Assembly (NCBI RefSeq): GCF_042453785.1
Contig: NC_091674.1
Location: forward strand, 29,275,501 to 29,339,500
Origin: Malus domestica
Taxonomy: Eukaryota > Streptophyta > Magnoliopsida > Rosales > Rosaceae
Length of the DNA stretch: 64,000 bases
Direction: 5' to 3'
The notes under the pieces are model-generated. The model had not been told where the DNA came from. It did no database searches and saw nothing but the letters and a program-made list of their open reading frames with translations. Below, piece by piece: positions 49,080 through 61,329 of the stretch; position 1 is the first letter of the stretch, and every line of letters starts with the position of its first letter. The position numbers and the translations under genes were made by a program.

Positions 49080-52000
49080 TCACAGCTTAGGACCTTGGTC
49101 GAGTTGAGCAAACTGCAGCCGCAAAATCCTTCGCATGACCTTATTTGTTGCTGTTCTTGGAAGAGACGGGAGAGGCACAACTTTGGAAACCTGCGCGGCC
49201 GAAGGAAAAAGTCAGCAAATTATCCATAAATATACAAATGTAAGGCATGTTGTTGGTTAACTTAGGAGCAGAGGATCGATACCTTGAACAACGGATTTAA
49301 TTTCTTCTGCACGGCTGAATTGAAGGACATTCTCAACTGATTCAAGTCTGCAGTTGGGTTATCTGAGTTCTTGAATACGACGGCAATTACTAGCTGCTCA
49401 GGCCCGCCTCCAGCAAGCGGCACTCCAATCGCAGCTGTCTCGAGAACATTGTTATCAACTGCATTACAGATTCGTTCAATCTCAACCGAACTAACCTGGA
49501 AAAAGAAAATGGAGTGCATCAGAGCAAACGTATCGTGATTATAACTAGTGAGTTCATTTCAGGCTAAACTGTGTATACTTGGAACTTTACGTCAGAAGGT
49601 TCAGGTCAGAATATTTCATGTGCATGCGTATCCCAAATATTGAATTTCTTTGTGTTTTCTCTCCAAAAGTACCTTGATGCCCCCAATATTCATTGTATCA
49701 TCTGCACGACCGTGCGCATGATAGTAACCTCTAGATGTCCGTTCAAACACATCTCCATGCCTCCTTAACACCTGCATTTTGCAAAATCAGAGAAATTTTT
49801 ATTGAGCTTACATGGTATATTGGTATGACAGTGAAGAAGAAATTTGCTCACCTTTCCATTCCAAATTGGCATTCCCTTGAAATAAACGTCATAATGATTA
49901 GCATTCAGTAATGTACTAGAAGCTCCAAACATGACGGGATCAAGCGCCAATTCACCAACCCCTGGCTCATTTTGTGGCTGCAATAGAAGATGAAACTTTC
50001 TACGATAAGTATGTGAGTACTTGACCATGCAAAAAAGTTGCTGCGACTTGAAAAGTACAGATGCAAAATTTCTTCAAATGTGAGGTATTTTTGGTGCTTA
50101 CAATAGGAACACCATCATTGCCAAGAATATACAAACTGCAGCCCATAGCTGGTGTGCTAAAAGCAGCCAACGACTGAGCCTGCAACAACGACCCAGTAAC
50201 AAAACCACCACCAATCTCTGTACCACCACAGTACTCAATGATAGGCTTGTAGTGAGCCCTCCCCATCAGCCATAGGTATTCCTCTACATTTGATGCTTCG
50301 CCGGTGGATCCAAAGCAACTATCACATTTCATAGGAAGGAAAGAAAAGAGATTATGGCTTGATCAACACCAATAGCAAAGATCATTACTGATATAAAACA
50401 TATTTCATTCAAAAATGCAACGCAAGAATCCAGATGTTCAGACTAATATGGTACATACTAAGAAAGACAACTAAAACTTACCGAATGGCAGACCAATCAT
50501 AGCCGGAAACAGAATTTGTACTTTTCCATGACCGAACAATGCTCGGGATTACACCAAGCATTGTTACTTTGGCATCCTAGCAGATTGCAAGAGTTTTAGT
50601 TCTAAGAAAGTATTTACAACTAAAATATCATATAGACAATTAATGAGAATATCTTATCATATATGCGCATTTTCTATCAAGCCAAAATACTTTTAATTTA
50701 CTGTTCCGAGCATATAACAGAGCTAACTACCTGAACAAACTTGGCAAAGCCGGATCCAAGTGGAGATCCATTATATAAGGCAATGGAAGCTCCATTTAAC
50801 AATGAAGCATATACCAGCCAAGGGCCCATCATCCACCCAAGATTTGTGGGCCAAGCAACAACGTCACCTATACGGATGTCCATGTGACACCAGGCATCTG
50901 CAGCAGCTTTGAAAGGAGTTGCAAGGGTCCATGGAATTGCCTTTGGATCCCCTACATCAAAGTTAAAGCCCAATTAGGACTGTTGCTGGATGTCACATAA
51001 CCGTTGGCTGATTTGAAAACTTAAATTTATCTAAGACTTGACAAATTTTTCATTCGTGGAAAAGCAACATAGAATTATTGCAGGGCTAAGTTAAATTCAA
51101 CATTCAAATTACCAGTAGTTCCAGATGAGAAGAGAATATTTGTAAATGCTTCTATGGGTTGTTCTACAGCAGCAAATTCATTGTCTCTGAAGATATGAAA
51201 AGGAACAATCCAACATCGGTATCAGAGCCTGCTGATAATTAGATTCTTTCAAGATAATTATGTAATAGGTCAAGTTATTTTAATGCACGCAGACAGCATC
51301 GACAAACTTAAAGAGGATCCCATCCGAGACAATAAATCGAAGGAAAACTGGTCCATAAACAAGAATGGAGATGGAACGAAACAACCTAATGTTGCCCATC
51401 CAAATGTTATATTGGCTGGTTCACACACAATGGTATGCCAAGATTTTGTAATCAAGTTGAATCATGCAGATTTCATAAAGGAAGAAAAATAGTGCATACT
51501 TGAAATCTTTTACTGTTTCTAGAAAATCATGCCAGGAAATGTCACCATCACGCAATTTCGTGCTAGAACTGGAACCTTTGGTAAGAATAACGATTGCCAT
51601 AGGAGACTCTGCTGCCACAATTTTACTGCACAATTGAAGCTAAATGTGAGACACACTGTCTGGGAAACCAAAGCATGAAACATACTATTTCAACTCATAG
51701 CTAGAGTACTTTACCTATACAAGGGCAGACTTTTCTCGCCGCGTTTTATTAGATCCTAACCAAAAGAAAAGAAAAGACAAAGATTAAGAATTTGAGACTC
51801 AAGGGACTAGATTTGTAAAAGTCAAGTTTTCCTTGTTCAAGTTGGAAACTAGATCATGAATTGAGACTCAAAGAGCTACCAGTAAAACACGAGAACTGTT
51901 TCCAAGTGACTTATATTAATACCAAAAACCAAAAACAAAGAAAATCAAACTACAAACAAAATTGGAAAACAAGGTGGCGATGTTTCATTCAAAACTACCA

Positions 52001-54495
52001 AGTCCTTTTTATGTTGAAGCAGAAACATAGACATGGAAAAAAAAGGAAAGGAATAAGGACGAAAATATGGTGACTGTACATATATAACCCTAAAGAAACT
52101 GAGGCAATATCAAATTCGTTCCGTAACAATCAGAACAAAAATCATCAAGTTAGATGTAAAACCCGAAAATGATTCAGTAATTTCAAGTGGAAGAAACAAC
52201 AATGGAGCTAGTGTATGACATACATGGTGAATTGAGGCTAGCAAAAAGAGACTTCAACAATCAATGACAGAAACAAATGATATAATTCGATAACAGAGGA
52301 AAGCCTTGTTACCTATTTCTCATAGCATCCATGTCAGTACAACAATCTCCCACTAATATCTTGAAATTGAATAGAATACTTTTGTATCCTAACATGAAAC
52401 TAAGGTATAGACCCACACCCTCCAGTTTACACATCAAGAGGATCGAATAGATTACGGAAAAATGAAAAAGTAACCTGCAATGTTTTTGGTTATCCAGTGA
52501 AAAGAAGGACCTGGGTAAATATGGCTTTTGCCTCTGATATTTTAAGCCTTGTTGATATTTCAGGAGGAGCAAAACTATCAGCGATTGATACAACAACACA
52601 TCCTGCCAGAACAATAGCAAGGTAAATAACTATGGCATTGACATGCATCGGCATATCAATTGCGATTGCAGAGCCTTTCTCCAAACCCAGTGCTTTTAGC
52701 GCATGTGCAACTAACCTGCATATTGTAGCACCAAAAATGTGTTAAACAAAACTCTTCCCTTTATAAATGCATAAATACACATATTCCCCTTTGTTGTGTG
52801 ATAGGTGCAAATAAATAACTAAACATACATTAAATCTCAAAAAGATTTCAACATGAAAAAACTTAGATGATCAAAAGTAGCATACCAAACCTCTGTGCGC
52901 AATTCTTTAAGCGTCATCTTATTCAAAGGCAGATCATCATTTCCTTCATCGCGCCATATCACCATGGTATCATTCAAGCTCCTCTTACGATTTACAATCA
53001 AGCAATTTTTGGCCGGATTCCCAAACGCTCCAGGAAGCCATTGACCTCCAGGAACTAACAAATGCCCATCTCCAGACAAATTCTCACGTAAAATGCATTG
53101 GGGAGGTGTATCAAAGGATGCGTTCATCTCATCTAGTAGTACAGTTTTCCAATAAACCTGTCGAACAAAGACAGGAATCAGATATGTGAAATGAGTACCA
53201 AAGCGATAAACATCTCAGCATTCGATAAATACTACCTCAGGGTTTGACACCGAAAATTCCTGAAAATCCGAAAAGCTGGATATGGGATCCCTGTATCTGG
53301 AACCCAAGAGCTCTTTTCCCCTCCTCTCAAGTAGCTGGCCAACATTTGTTAGTCCTGCAGTCTCCCTTATCACACAAAAAGAAATGCACTTTCAGAATTT
53401 ATTATCAAAATCTCAGTGTAAAAACTTCAAAGTTTCCTACTTTAACAACCCTCTAAACTCTAATAGCTTCATTTGTTCACACGCGATTCATCGCCAAGAA
53501 AAACTGTGAACAATTTTCCCCAAAACAACGTTTCCAAGGAACCAAACACTCCCCGTAAGAGAAATGGCGCCGCTTTCATTAAAAATTTAAGTGCTTCCTG
53601 GAAAAGCACATGAAAGTCAGAGCATTTATAACCCAAAAGCATTTTTTGGGGTCAAATTTAGCGGCTTAGTGCTTTTGTTGCGCTGAAAGTGTTTTTGGCC
53701 AAGCACTTCCAAAATGGCCCCGACTTTCCTAATTGTTGTAGAGTTCACAGGCGTTTCGTCACCTAGGAATTACAGAAATCTCTTCCAGGAACTAAACACA
53801 CCCTTTAAACTTTAAGCTCTTCTGGGAAGCAGTTATGTTCCTAAGAGCTTTTGCAGAAAGTGCTTTGTTTAGAAGATGGCGCAACTTTTACCAAAAGTTG
53901 AAGTCTGCTTCCTAGAAAAGCACTTGAAAGTAAGTGCACGTATAACCCATAAGCATTTTAGCTTTTTCTGTGAAATTATTCCACAAGCGTTTGTTGCTCT
54001 GAAACAGAAAGTGCTTTTGGCCATTCTAAAACCGCTTCTAAACTATCAGAATTTCCCACTGGTTCGTTTGTTCGTTATGCTCACAGGCGCGTTTCATCAC
54101 CAAGGAAACACACAAATTTTTCCAGAAAACAACTTTCCCAGGAACCAAACACTCCCTCTAAACTTTGTAAGTAAATAATTTATAACTCCAAGGCTAAAAA
54201 CCAAATATTAAACTTTTTTTCTGGGTTGGAGAACTAACGGGTCGGGCATCCAGGCGGGCGGGTCGGGTCCGAAGTCCTTGTAGCAGCCGTAGTACAACAT
54301 CCGGTGGAACGAGAAGGGAAGCTCGGGGCTGAGGACGTGCGCAGTGATATTGCGCCACGTCTCCGGTGTGGCGGCTCCGTAATTAGCGATGATATCAGTC
54401 AAACTTCCATGGAGTCTCTTCGCAGCACCCGATTCGATCCCCAGAACTTCGATGTCGGAAATTGTAACGCCGTCCAGGCTCTTATACGCCATCAT
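49080..54495 (-). CDS. Acyl-activating enzyme 17/18-like (peroxisomal AMP-dependent synthetase), 728 aa
   Basis: Fourteen exons: 54239-54495, 53236-53365, 52886-53157, 52511-52715, 51715-51755, 51500-51625, 51113-51186, 50731-50951, 50482-50576, 50102-50318, 49852-49977, 49673-49771, 49283-49495 and 49080-49190. It belongs to the ANL superfamily, whose members form acyl-adenylates and then acyl-CoA. Evidence: the AMP-binding motif SSGTTGDPK (364-372), [30 protein letters not shown], and the C-terminal lysine motif [11 protein letters not shown]. The length matches Arabidopsis AAE17/AAE18. AAE18 activates 2,4-DB and its natural substrate is not firmly known. The last three residues are PKL, a weaker variant of the SKL peroxisomal signal. 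Exon 2 uses the acceptor ATAAG at 53366-53370, because the nearer CAG breaks the frame. Intron 1 holds degenerate direct repeats. Confidence 0.93.
53450..54170. repeat. Degenerate direct repeats in intron 1 of the acyl-activating enzyme gene
   Basis: The phrase AGGAACCAAACACTCCC and a companion block about AAGTGCTT...AAAAGCACTTGAAAG recur at about 53540, 53790 and 54130. They look like diverged tandem copies of a 250-300-bp unit, perhaps from nested MITEs. Confidence 0.6.
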
Positions 54496-54798
54496 CTTCC
54501 GGCCGCCGTCGCCAATAATTAGTGAGAGAGAGAAATGAGAGCTAAGCTGGTGAGCTGGGTAGGTTGGAGGGGTGGGGAGGTGGGGCCCGGTGGGTAGTGG
54601 TTGAGGGTGTGGGTGCTTCTACTACGTTGTTTGTTTGTTGGCTCATTTTGGGTATGCGTGTAAGATAAAAGCTTCTACTACGTTGTTGGTTAGTTCATTT
54701 CGAGGGAAGATTTTTCAATGTGATCGGTAGACGGAGGTGTGCCTGTGTGAGATAACAGCTTCTACTAGGTTGTTGGTTGGTTCATTTTTCAACTTTTT

Positions 54799-54945
54799 GG
54801 GAGTTTTAACTAAAAGCTCTCATTACTGTTGACTTTTAAAGAAAATGATATTTTTACTCTAAAAAGTCTACTATTTACTTACAATATTTTTTTGTCATTT
54901 TTTATTAAAACTCAAATATTTCAAGTCATTTTCATTTTTTTTTTT
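54799..54945. mobile_element. Short MITE, 9-bp duplication family, copy 3 (inverted, older)
   Basis: It begins GGGAGTTTTAACTAAAAGCT and ends CAAGTCATTTTCAT followed by a T run, the reverse of 33701-33857. The flanks CAACTTTTT and CAGCTTTTA match at 7 of 9 positions. Confidence 0.75.
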
Positions 54946-55600
54946 CAGCTTTTAGATTCAAGTCCAAAAACATAAATGATTTTTAGGAGGGAGTTCAATT
55001 ATTTAATTGCATATTTTTATTTCTTTTATACTCATTTTATATTTTCTAAAAATATTAAAAATCAATTAAAATCTTCTAATATTATGCATTTTTCAACTCC
55101 AAAAAAATCTAATTAATATCTTATAACAAAAAAAAAAACTAATATACTAACATAAATCTATCTTCCAAACATTCTACCTTAACTCAAGTAACAAATATAT
55201 GAATGTATTTTATACCTGTAAGCAAGATATGAAACCTAATTAAAGGGTAGAAGAAAAAAAAACATAATATACCTACAAACAAGACATTAATCTGTGACAG
55301 GTTAATTATAAAAAATAATTTGTTATATAGATACATAAAAATAATTCCTATGATATAGATTGATTATAAAAATTAAAAATATAATTTATAAATAGGGTTT
55401 AAAGTAGGAGGAAGAACAAGAAATTACAAAAAAATAAAAAAAAAATAAAAAGAAATAATTAAAGAGATAATTAGGAATAAATTTGATTTTTATAATATAT
55501 CTTATCATTGAATAGATAATTATTAATAATTAAATAATTAAATTTAAAGAATTAGACTTATTTTAATAAATTGGACTATTTCTACTATCGGTTAAAAAAA

Positions 55601-55726
55601 GGGGTGTGATATCCACACACTCTTCTAATTTTCAGCCGTCGGATCGGATGAAATAATGAAGATCAACGGACAAAATTAACAAAAGGTGTGTAAGAAGTAA
55701 AAATGGGTGTGTGGATAGCACATCCC
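55601..55726. mobile_element. hAT-type MITE, GGGGTGTG family, copy 3
   Basis: The 126-bp element has GGGGTGTGATATCCACACAC at the left and its inverse at the right. The 8-bp duplication TAAAAAAA lies at 55593-55600 and 55727-55734. Confidence 0.9.
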
Positions 55727-55914
55727 TAAAAAAATTGGACTTATATCAGGTTTTTTTTTTTTTTTTTTTTTCTCTTCTGTTTGTGCTCTGTCGTTTCATG
55801 GGGAATCTTGTGCGTTTTATGCATGAAGTTGTTCTCTGCTGCAGTGTTCGATGTTCCCTTGGTCACGTCGTGCATGCAGCTTATCTGGTTTTATAGTTTG
55901 ATATAATTAAAGTA

Positions 55915-56062
55915 GGAAAATGATAAACACACACCTTTTATAGCTTCCTACACACCCCTGGCTAATCATGTCCGTTGTTTTCATTTGATTTATTCAATCC
56001 GATGGCCTGGAACAAAGAGGGGTGTGGGAAAAGCTATAAAAGGTGTGTGAAAATCAGCTCCC
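55915..56062. mobile_element. hAT-type MITE, related family (CACACACC core), 148 bp
   Basis: Inverted arms carry ACACACCTTTTATAGCTT near both ends and a CACACCCC block inside. The perfect 8-bp duplication TTAAAGTA lies at 55907-55914 and 56063-56070. Confidence 0.9.
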
Positions 56063-56681
56063 TTAAAGTAATGGTTCCTGAATTTTAATTCAATTAGAGT
56101 AATGGTGTTTCAATTTTAGCTTAATTGAAGCAATAGTCCATGAACCAAAAATTCGTGAGCATTGGCCCCTAAACTTGAAATTTGTGAGCTTTGGTCCTGA
56201 ACTTGTTATAATATGTGACAATGATCATTTTAACCAACTCCATTAGACTTTTCATTCATTTTTGACCCATTTAAACTCTATTTTTTGTGGAATTTCTACC
56301 GGTGTTACTCAAAATGTCATTACTCTCCATTGTGCCAAGTTCAGGAACCAAGACTTCAATTCAGGATCATTGCCCCAATTAATCCAACGTCAGATACCAT
56401 TACTCTAGTTTTCTCTTATAATTTTATTGATCTTATGACTTACGCACGCGCGGTTAATGGTTCTTGTTGCATGCATGCACGCACGCTGATAAACTGTTTT
56501 CTTGGCGCAGTTGAAGTTTTGGTCTGATGAGGAGATGTTTAAAGCATATAAAGGGGCCAAATGCCCACACCATAACCTCAAGGTAGTACAAGTACTCAGT
56601 TATTGCCGTCGTACAAATGCTGTTTTACACGTGATGTACAAGCTTCCGACCAGGAAGAACACGAAACAATTTACAAGCTAC

Positions 56682-59044
56682 TCAGTCGGATCCAGGAAGA
56701 AGCTTTCGCCCGGACTGCGCTGACGTGCTGCTTGTGCCAAAACGTCCAGCCGCTGCTGGGATGATTCTTGATGGCGAAAGGACCTCCGCAAAAGATAAAT
56801 TGTACGAATCTGCGCCTAAACGGCTCTGTAACCATCCCTTGCTTCCTGAGAACCCATCTGCTACTGTCCAACAGTTCTTGAACCCTAGACTAGTTAGTGC
56901 TCTTGCAACTATTTTTCCTGAATCCGAGTACCTGTTTACGAGAAACAAAAAACAAGAACGAAAGCAATGTCATAACTCATAATTTAGCTACTTAATATGA
57001 CCCAGAGAGCAATATCTATGTCAGGTAGTAGTTTTAAGTGTTGGAGCTTAATACGAAAGAACTCACGAGTCCAGGATCACGATGTTGGAGCCTTTGTTAA
57101 CTCTCTTGAGGTAAGAAATCTTCAGCGCGGCTATCTCTGCCTCTACTTTCTTCACGTTTCTGACAAGGCCTCGCAATTTGTTTGGTAGTTCTTCCAAACT
57201 GGAAAGAAAAAAAATATTTGAGGCAACGAAAGGTTCATAAATGGGATGCAGGAAGGGTACAAATTAGAGGATTGAGGATGCCGGGGAGAAGTTACTCACG
57301 GAATGGCAATCATTTTGCTTTTGGCACTTGATGGTAGGCGGGGAATGCCTGCCTTGTCCTTGTCCTTCTCTGGTCGAATATCGATCAAAAGGTAATTCTT
57401 TGTTGATACGAGATCAAGGGTTTGAGCAGGAGTAAGCGAACCTGGAGTTAGTACAACACAAAACCATAGAACAATTAGTCCATCCCAACTTCACAATACA
57501 TGAATTTAGTAAAAGTACCATCCAAACCAAAACTTGTTTTGAATGTGTTGAGTAAGCAAACCTAAATTTTAAGTACTCGAATTTGAAATTGATCGATATG
57601 GTGCGTAAATGCAGTTATACGTGCTATTTCAAGCAGAAGACGCCATTGTTTATTCTTGTTTCGAATATGTTTACTGTTATACAGACATGAAGCAATTCCA
57701 TTTCGTAATAAGCTTGTATACCTTGGTAACCACGGAGGCTAAAAGATAGAGCAGACCAGACAGGAGGAAGAAGGAGGTACGCGAGGAATAAAGCTCCAGC
57801 AGTTCCGGCAATCACAATAGGATCTGCAGATGAGATGGTCTTGATAGTTGACGAAGCAATGGGCTTGGCCTCTTCGATTGCTTTGGTGGTCTCCCCTGCT
57901 ACATCAGCTACCGTCTGAGACCAAATCGATCTTTCAGGTAGTGTCTTTAATTTAAGTAAACGGAGTGCTTGTACACTAGTCAAACCTTACAATCATCCAT
58001 TTCCCAATAAGCAATGGATTTTACAGTGTCAATTTGTTCACTTAAAAGTATATGGAAGCGTTTTAATGCTCTACTAGAGATGAAGACTGTTGCATAGTGA
58101 ACCGCTTCCGACTACATTATATTGATGAGAATGTTTCCTGACATAGTGAACCTAAAACAACTACATTTAGCGGTGTTTGTATCTCAGTTGGTTAAGAACT
58201 TAGAGAGCATTCTCCCTTGCACCCGAGGTCCGAGTTCAAAATGAAAACTGCATTGCTCATAGATATCCAAAAGTCAGGTACTCAGAAATTAGATCTCAAT
58301 TCGAAGTTCGAACCACACTAACCACTTATCTGAAAAATTAAGTTAATCAGCAAACCCCTTGTGATTGCATATGGAGTGATGCTCTAATATCAAGCAATTC
58401 ATTGGGCTTTTCACTAATTTTTCGGCAGATCATTGCAAATGGAAATTAAGTTGTTAAAGAATAAACCTTTGCAGCACTGAGAACAGGCTGTGTGTCAACC
58501 CCAGCGCCTTGGATTGCTTCTTGAGCAATCTTCGAAACCTCGGAAATCGCCGGAGAAGCAATCTTCAGCGCCTGCTCTCCGGCCTGTTTCGCAATAGGCA
58601 AAGCCACATCAATGCCGGGCTTCACTGCATTCAGAACAGCTTCCAGAACATGTGCCGTGCCGTCGAAAACGGTCGAACCCACTTGCTGTATCTGATCAAT
58701 CGTCTGCTCCACCTGCCAATTCAAGCAAACAATTGGCGGCAAAAAAACCAGAAAGATCAGAACTTTGAACAATTGGCGGCAAACCCAATTCAAAGAAAAC
58801 AACTTTATACAATTCTTACTTCAGTGAGTGAAGAGACAATCTGGTCCTTGGAGAGGCTGAAAGCTTTGGCTTCAATGGGGGAGGTGAAGAGGGCTAAAAG
58901 GGAGATTGTGGTTGATGTTGGTAGGGAAACAGAGGTGGGTCTAAATTTGGGTGGCTTGAGAGAAAGTTTGGGTGTGGCCGGAGATGGTTGAGGCAGGGAG
59001 GGTCTTGGGGTGGCGGAAGCTCTGATGGCCATCTCCACCGCCAT
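56682..59044 (-). CDS. CAS: Calcium-sensing receptor, chloroplastic (CAS), 395 aa
   Basis: Six exons: 58820-59044, 58467-58712, 57722-57914, 57300-57441, 57067-57198 and 56682-56931. CAS is a thylakoid membrane protein that helps shape stromal and cytosolic calcium signals, stomatal closure and light acclimation. Evidence: a transit peptide to about residue 60 (LPTSTTISLLALFTSPIEAK), the repeats VEQTIDQIQQVGSTVFDG and ALPIAKQAGEQALKIASPA, one membrane helix (about 190-213, AGTAGALFLAYLLLPPVWSA), and a stromal rhodanese-like domain (LTPAQTLDLVSTKNYLLIDI, DGFSGSKGWLQSRLGADSYN) whose catalytic cysteine is absent, as in the family. The tail AGRFGTSSTSAQSGRKLLPG is the region that is phosphorylated in Arabidopsis. 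The first ATG at 59044 was chosen. Intron 2 holds a SINE-like fragment. Confidence 0.97.
58165..58275 (+). repeat. tRNA-derived SINE-like fragment in CAS intron 2
   Basis: A-box-like ATCTCAGTTGGTTAAGAACT and B-box-like GAGGTCCGAGTTCAAAAT occur at the correct spacing. The edges are approximate. Confidence 0.6.
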
Positions 59045-59202
59045 CTCTGCCACCTCTCACTCAGTCTGAGTGGCAGAAGTTTGAGTTTATTTTGGATGGA
59101 TCAGAAGGATTTCTTATGTGGTGAGAAATAAGTGGACAAGATAAGGAACTTTACTTTTTGGCCAGTGATAAAATGGCTTTCTGCCATTGGCTAATGATAC
59201 CT

Positions 59203-59252
59203 ACGTGGCATTTATTGTAAAGGACCCCACACCAAGCAAATCCTACGTGGCA
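59203..59252. promoter_or_regulatory. Two ACGTGGCA elements upstream of CAS
   Basis: CCTACGTGGCAT occurs twice, with ACGTGGCA at 59203-59210 and 59245-59252, about 160 and 200 bases upstream of the CAS ATG. ACGTGGC is the core of ABRE and G-box-type sites that respond to light or abscisic acid in many plant promoters. Confidence 0.5.
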
Positions 59253-59284
59253 TATTAGTGGTAGTGGGAGATGAATAAGCCAAC

Positions 59285-59506
59285 AGGATCCTTTCCAGAT
59301 CCTTTTTGGTGAAGATTTTGAAAATTCGTAAATTAAATCATGTTCGTTTGTTTTACATTGTACGGTCAGTTTTTGTCACATACTGTTTATGTTTATTTTA
59401 AAATAAAAATATTTAAAATAGTTTTTAACTGCACGATATACGATAAACGGACACGATTCATGAATTCGCAAAATCCTCACAATCAGGATCCAGCGAGAAT
59501 CCGGAC
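59285..59506. mobile_element. MITE, GGATCCTCGC family, copy upstream of CAS
   Basis: The left end AGGATCCTTTCCAGATCC and the right end AATCAGGATCCAGCGAGAAT are inverted relatives. The arms share GAGGATTTTG[ACG]GAATTC-like blocks. The target duplication is unclear. Confidence 0.75.
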
Positions 59507-59621
59507 TCATGAATGAGGATCATCTCTTTTTTTTTTTTTTTTTTTTTTTTGAACGAGGAGATCTGATCTCTCAACTCTCAACTAAGTAGTATGGCTTCTC
59601 ATAAGTTTGCCAATCCACCCT

Positions 59622-59893
59622 ATATCAAATTTGAACAATCTAAATTGTCTATTTTTTAAGTTGCACTTCATACTCATAGATCATCTTTGCAAAAATTGGT
59701 CATATCGAAAAACATTTGAATGATCTAATTGTGTTCAAAGAAATTGACGAACAATATGTTCTAATAAATATTGAAATTTCATCCTAACAAGAAAAGGGAT
59801 AAATGATTTTAGATTGAATTGAATTTTTGCAAAGATGATCTATGAATCGAGACTTACAAAATAGACGTTTCAGATCGTTAAAGTTCGATGTGA
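59622..59893. mobile_element. Foldback MITE-like element
   Basis: The block CATAGATCATCTTTGCAAAA at about 59674 recurs inverted at 59826 (TTTTGCAAAGATGATCTATG), inside longer imperfect arms that include GTCTATTTT near both ends. A half copy lies at 6930-7190. Confidence 0.75.
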
Positions 59894-60217
59894 AGTAGGT
59901 TCCATAATTTCAAAAAGTGGGAATCAACTATATATTCATAGGGAATATGCATATATTGCAGCAACCATTACTTTATTTTTGGTTCCAAACTTCCAACCAT
60001 ACAAAATGAGGGCTAATCTACCATAATAATTCCGAAGATCGGCTTTAGTTTGAGTACTTGACGTTGCAGAACTTGGGCTAGCAATTCATATATTTATGGT
60101 GGAGAGTTATATTCCAACTGTGGGAAGAAATACAGAAGGCTGTAAGAAATCTAATTCAAAATCTTGACAGTTAGCATTAAGTTGGTCCCAAAAGAAGTAT
60201 TTGTTTTAGTTTTTTTA

Positions 60218-60612
60218 GAGCATCTCCAAAGGAAATATCAAATTTTAAATATCAAAATGATATTTGACGGCTTATGTGACAATTTGACATTTTGTACAAT
60301 ATTTTGCTTCATCCGATATATTAAATAATAATGTCTTTTAGTGAAAAAAAATTATATTTCTGTGGGGTCCAATAATTGAGACAATCAATCAAATACTTGA
60401 AAACCATAACAACATTTATCATATATTATATTAATCTATTTAAAAACCATTTAATAAATTTGACATCTATTGTCAAATTTGATAGCAAAAGGCTTTGTCT
60501 TCAATTGACTCAGCGCCATGTAAGAAATTGAAGCTCGGTTGAAGAAAGTTTGTTGCCATTTTTACTGTTGTATGTCTACGTGGTAGTTTTAACATCTCCT
60601 TTGGAGATGCTC
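60218..60612. mobile_element. Harbinger-type MITE, GAGCATCTCC family, 395 bp
   Basis: The ends GAGCATCTCCAAAGGA and TCCTTTGGAGATGCTC form perfect inverted repeats. The 3-bp duplication TTA lies at 60215-60217 and 60613-60615. GAGCATCTCC ends and TTA duplications fit the PIF/Harbinger group. Confidence 0.92.
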
Positions 60613-61329
60613 TTAGGTGTGCAAATTTCATAAAACAAGAGTTCCTTGCTCTATTGGAAATGAATGAGAAATCTGAAATCATACAAAGTAACGATAAAAA
60701 AGGGATTATGATCAGGGGCAGAACTAGGATTGAGGGATGTTTTCTTGAGTTGTTGCCTGTTGGGATTGTGCGAGGGCTAATTTTGTTAGAGTAGAGCGGG
60801 TTAATTTTCGAAAAAAAGGGGCGAACCTCGTGCACCAAAATCTATTTGTCCTAAACCACGTCTTCAAATGAAACAAGGCTTGAGAAAGAGAGAGTGGGGA
60901 GAAAATCTACTTTACTGCTAAGTTGTATACATTTATGTATCTATCTTTATCATTACAAGGCTAGTCATGTCTCATGTGATGAGAAAGAAAGACGCATGAT
61001 TATGTACAACTCATCAGTGACATAGTCAAGAATCGAGGCTAGGAGGGGCTCTAAGCTGTATTAAAGAAATTGGACAAAAAAAAAATATAACTAATGGGAG
61101 AAAAATTGAAGGTTCGTTTTTTGTATTGGAATGAAAAAATTATAATCAAAAGAGTGTGACGGAGTCACGAAAAAGAATTAACATTGAGATAGTTATATCA
61201 AGCATCGAACTTCTTTATAAGCTCTTACATTGAAGTTGAACAAAAAATTAATAATCATGGCTCAAAATTGTAGCTGTGCAATTTTCCTTCAAGATAAATT
61301 CTTCATCTATTCCATATACGCATGTTGTC

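Larger units (their letters stand above)
54496..56681. other. Interval between acyl-activating enzyme 5' end and CAS 3' end
   Basis: It holds a promoter (minus strand, 54496 onward), then three MITEs (54799-54945, 55601-55726, 55915-56062), AT-rich DNA and the 3' UTR of CAS. No other gene is supported. Confidence 0.6.

Noticed and set aside
53341-53365. The CAG acceptor at 53358-53360 for exon 2 of the acyl-activating enzyme
   Set aside because: Splicing there puts the following conserved block ([14 protein letters not shown]) out of frame. The AAG acceptor a few bases upstream keeps the frame and adds PETAG.
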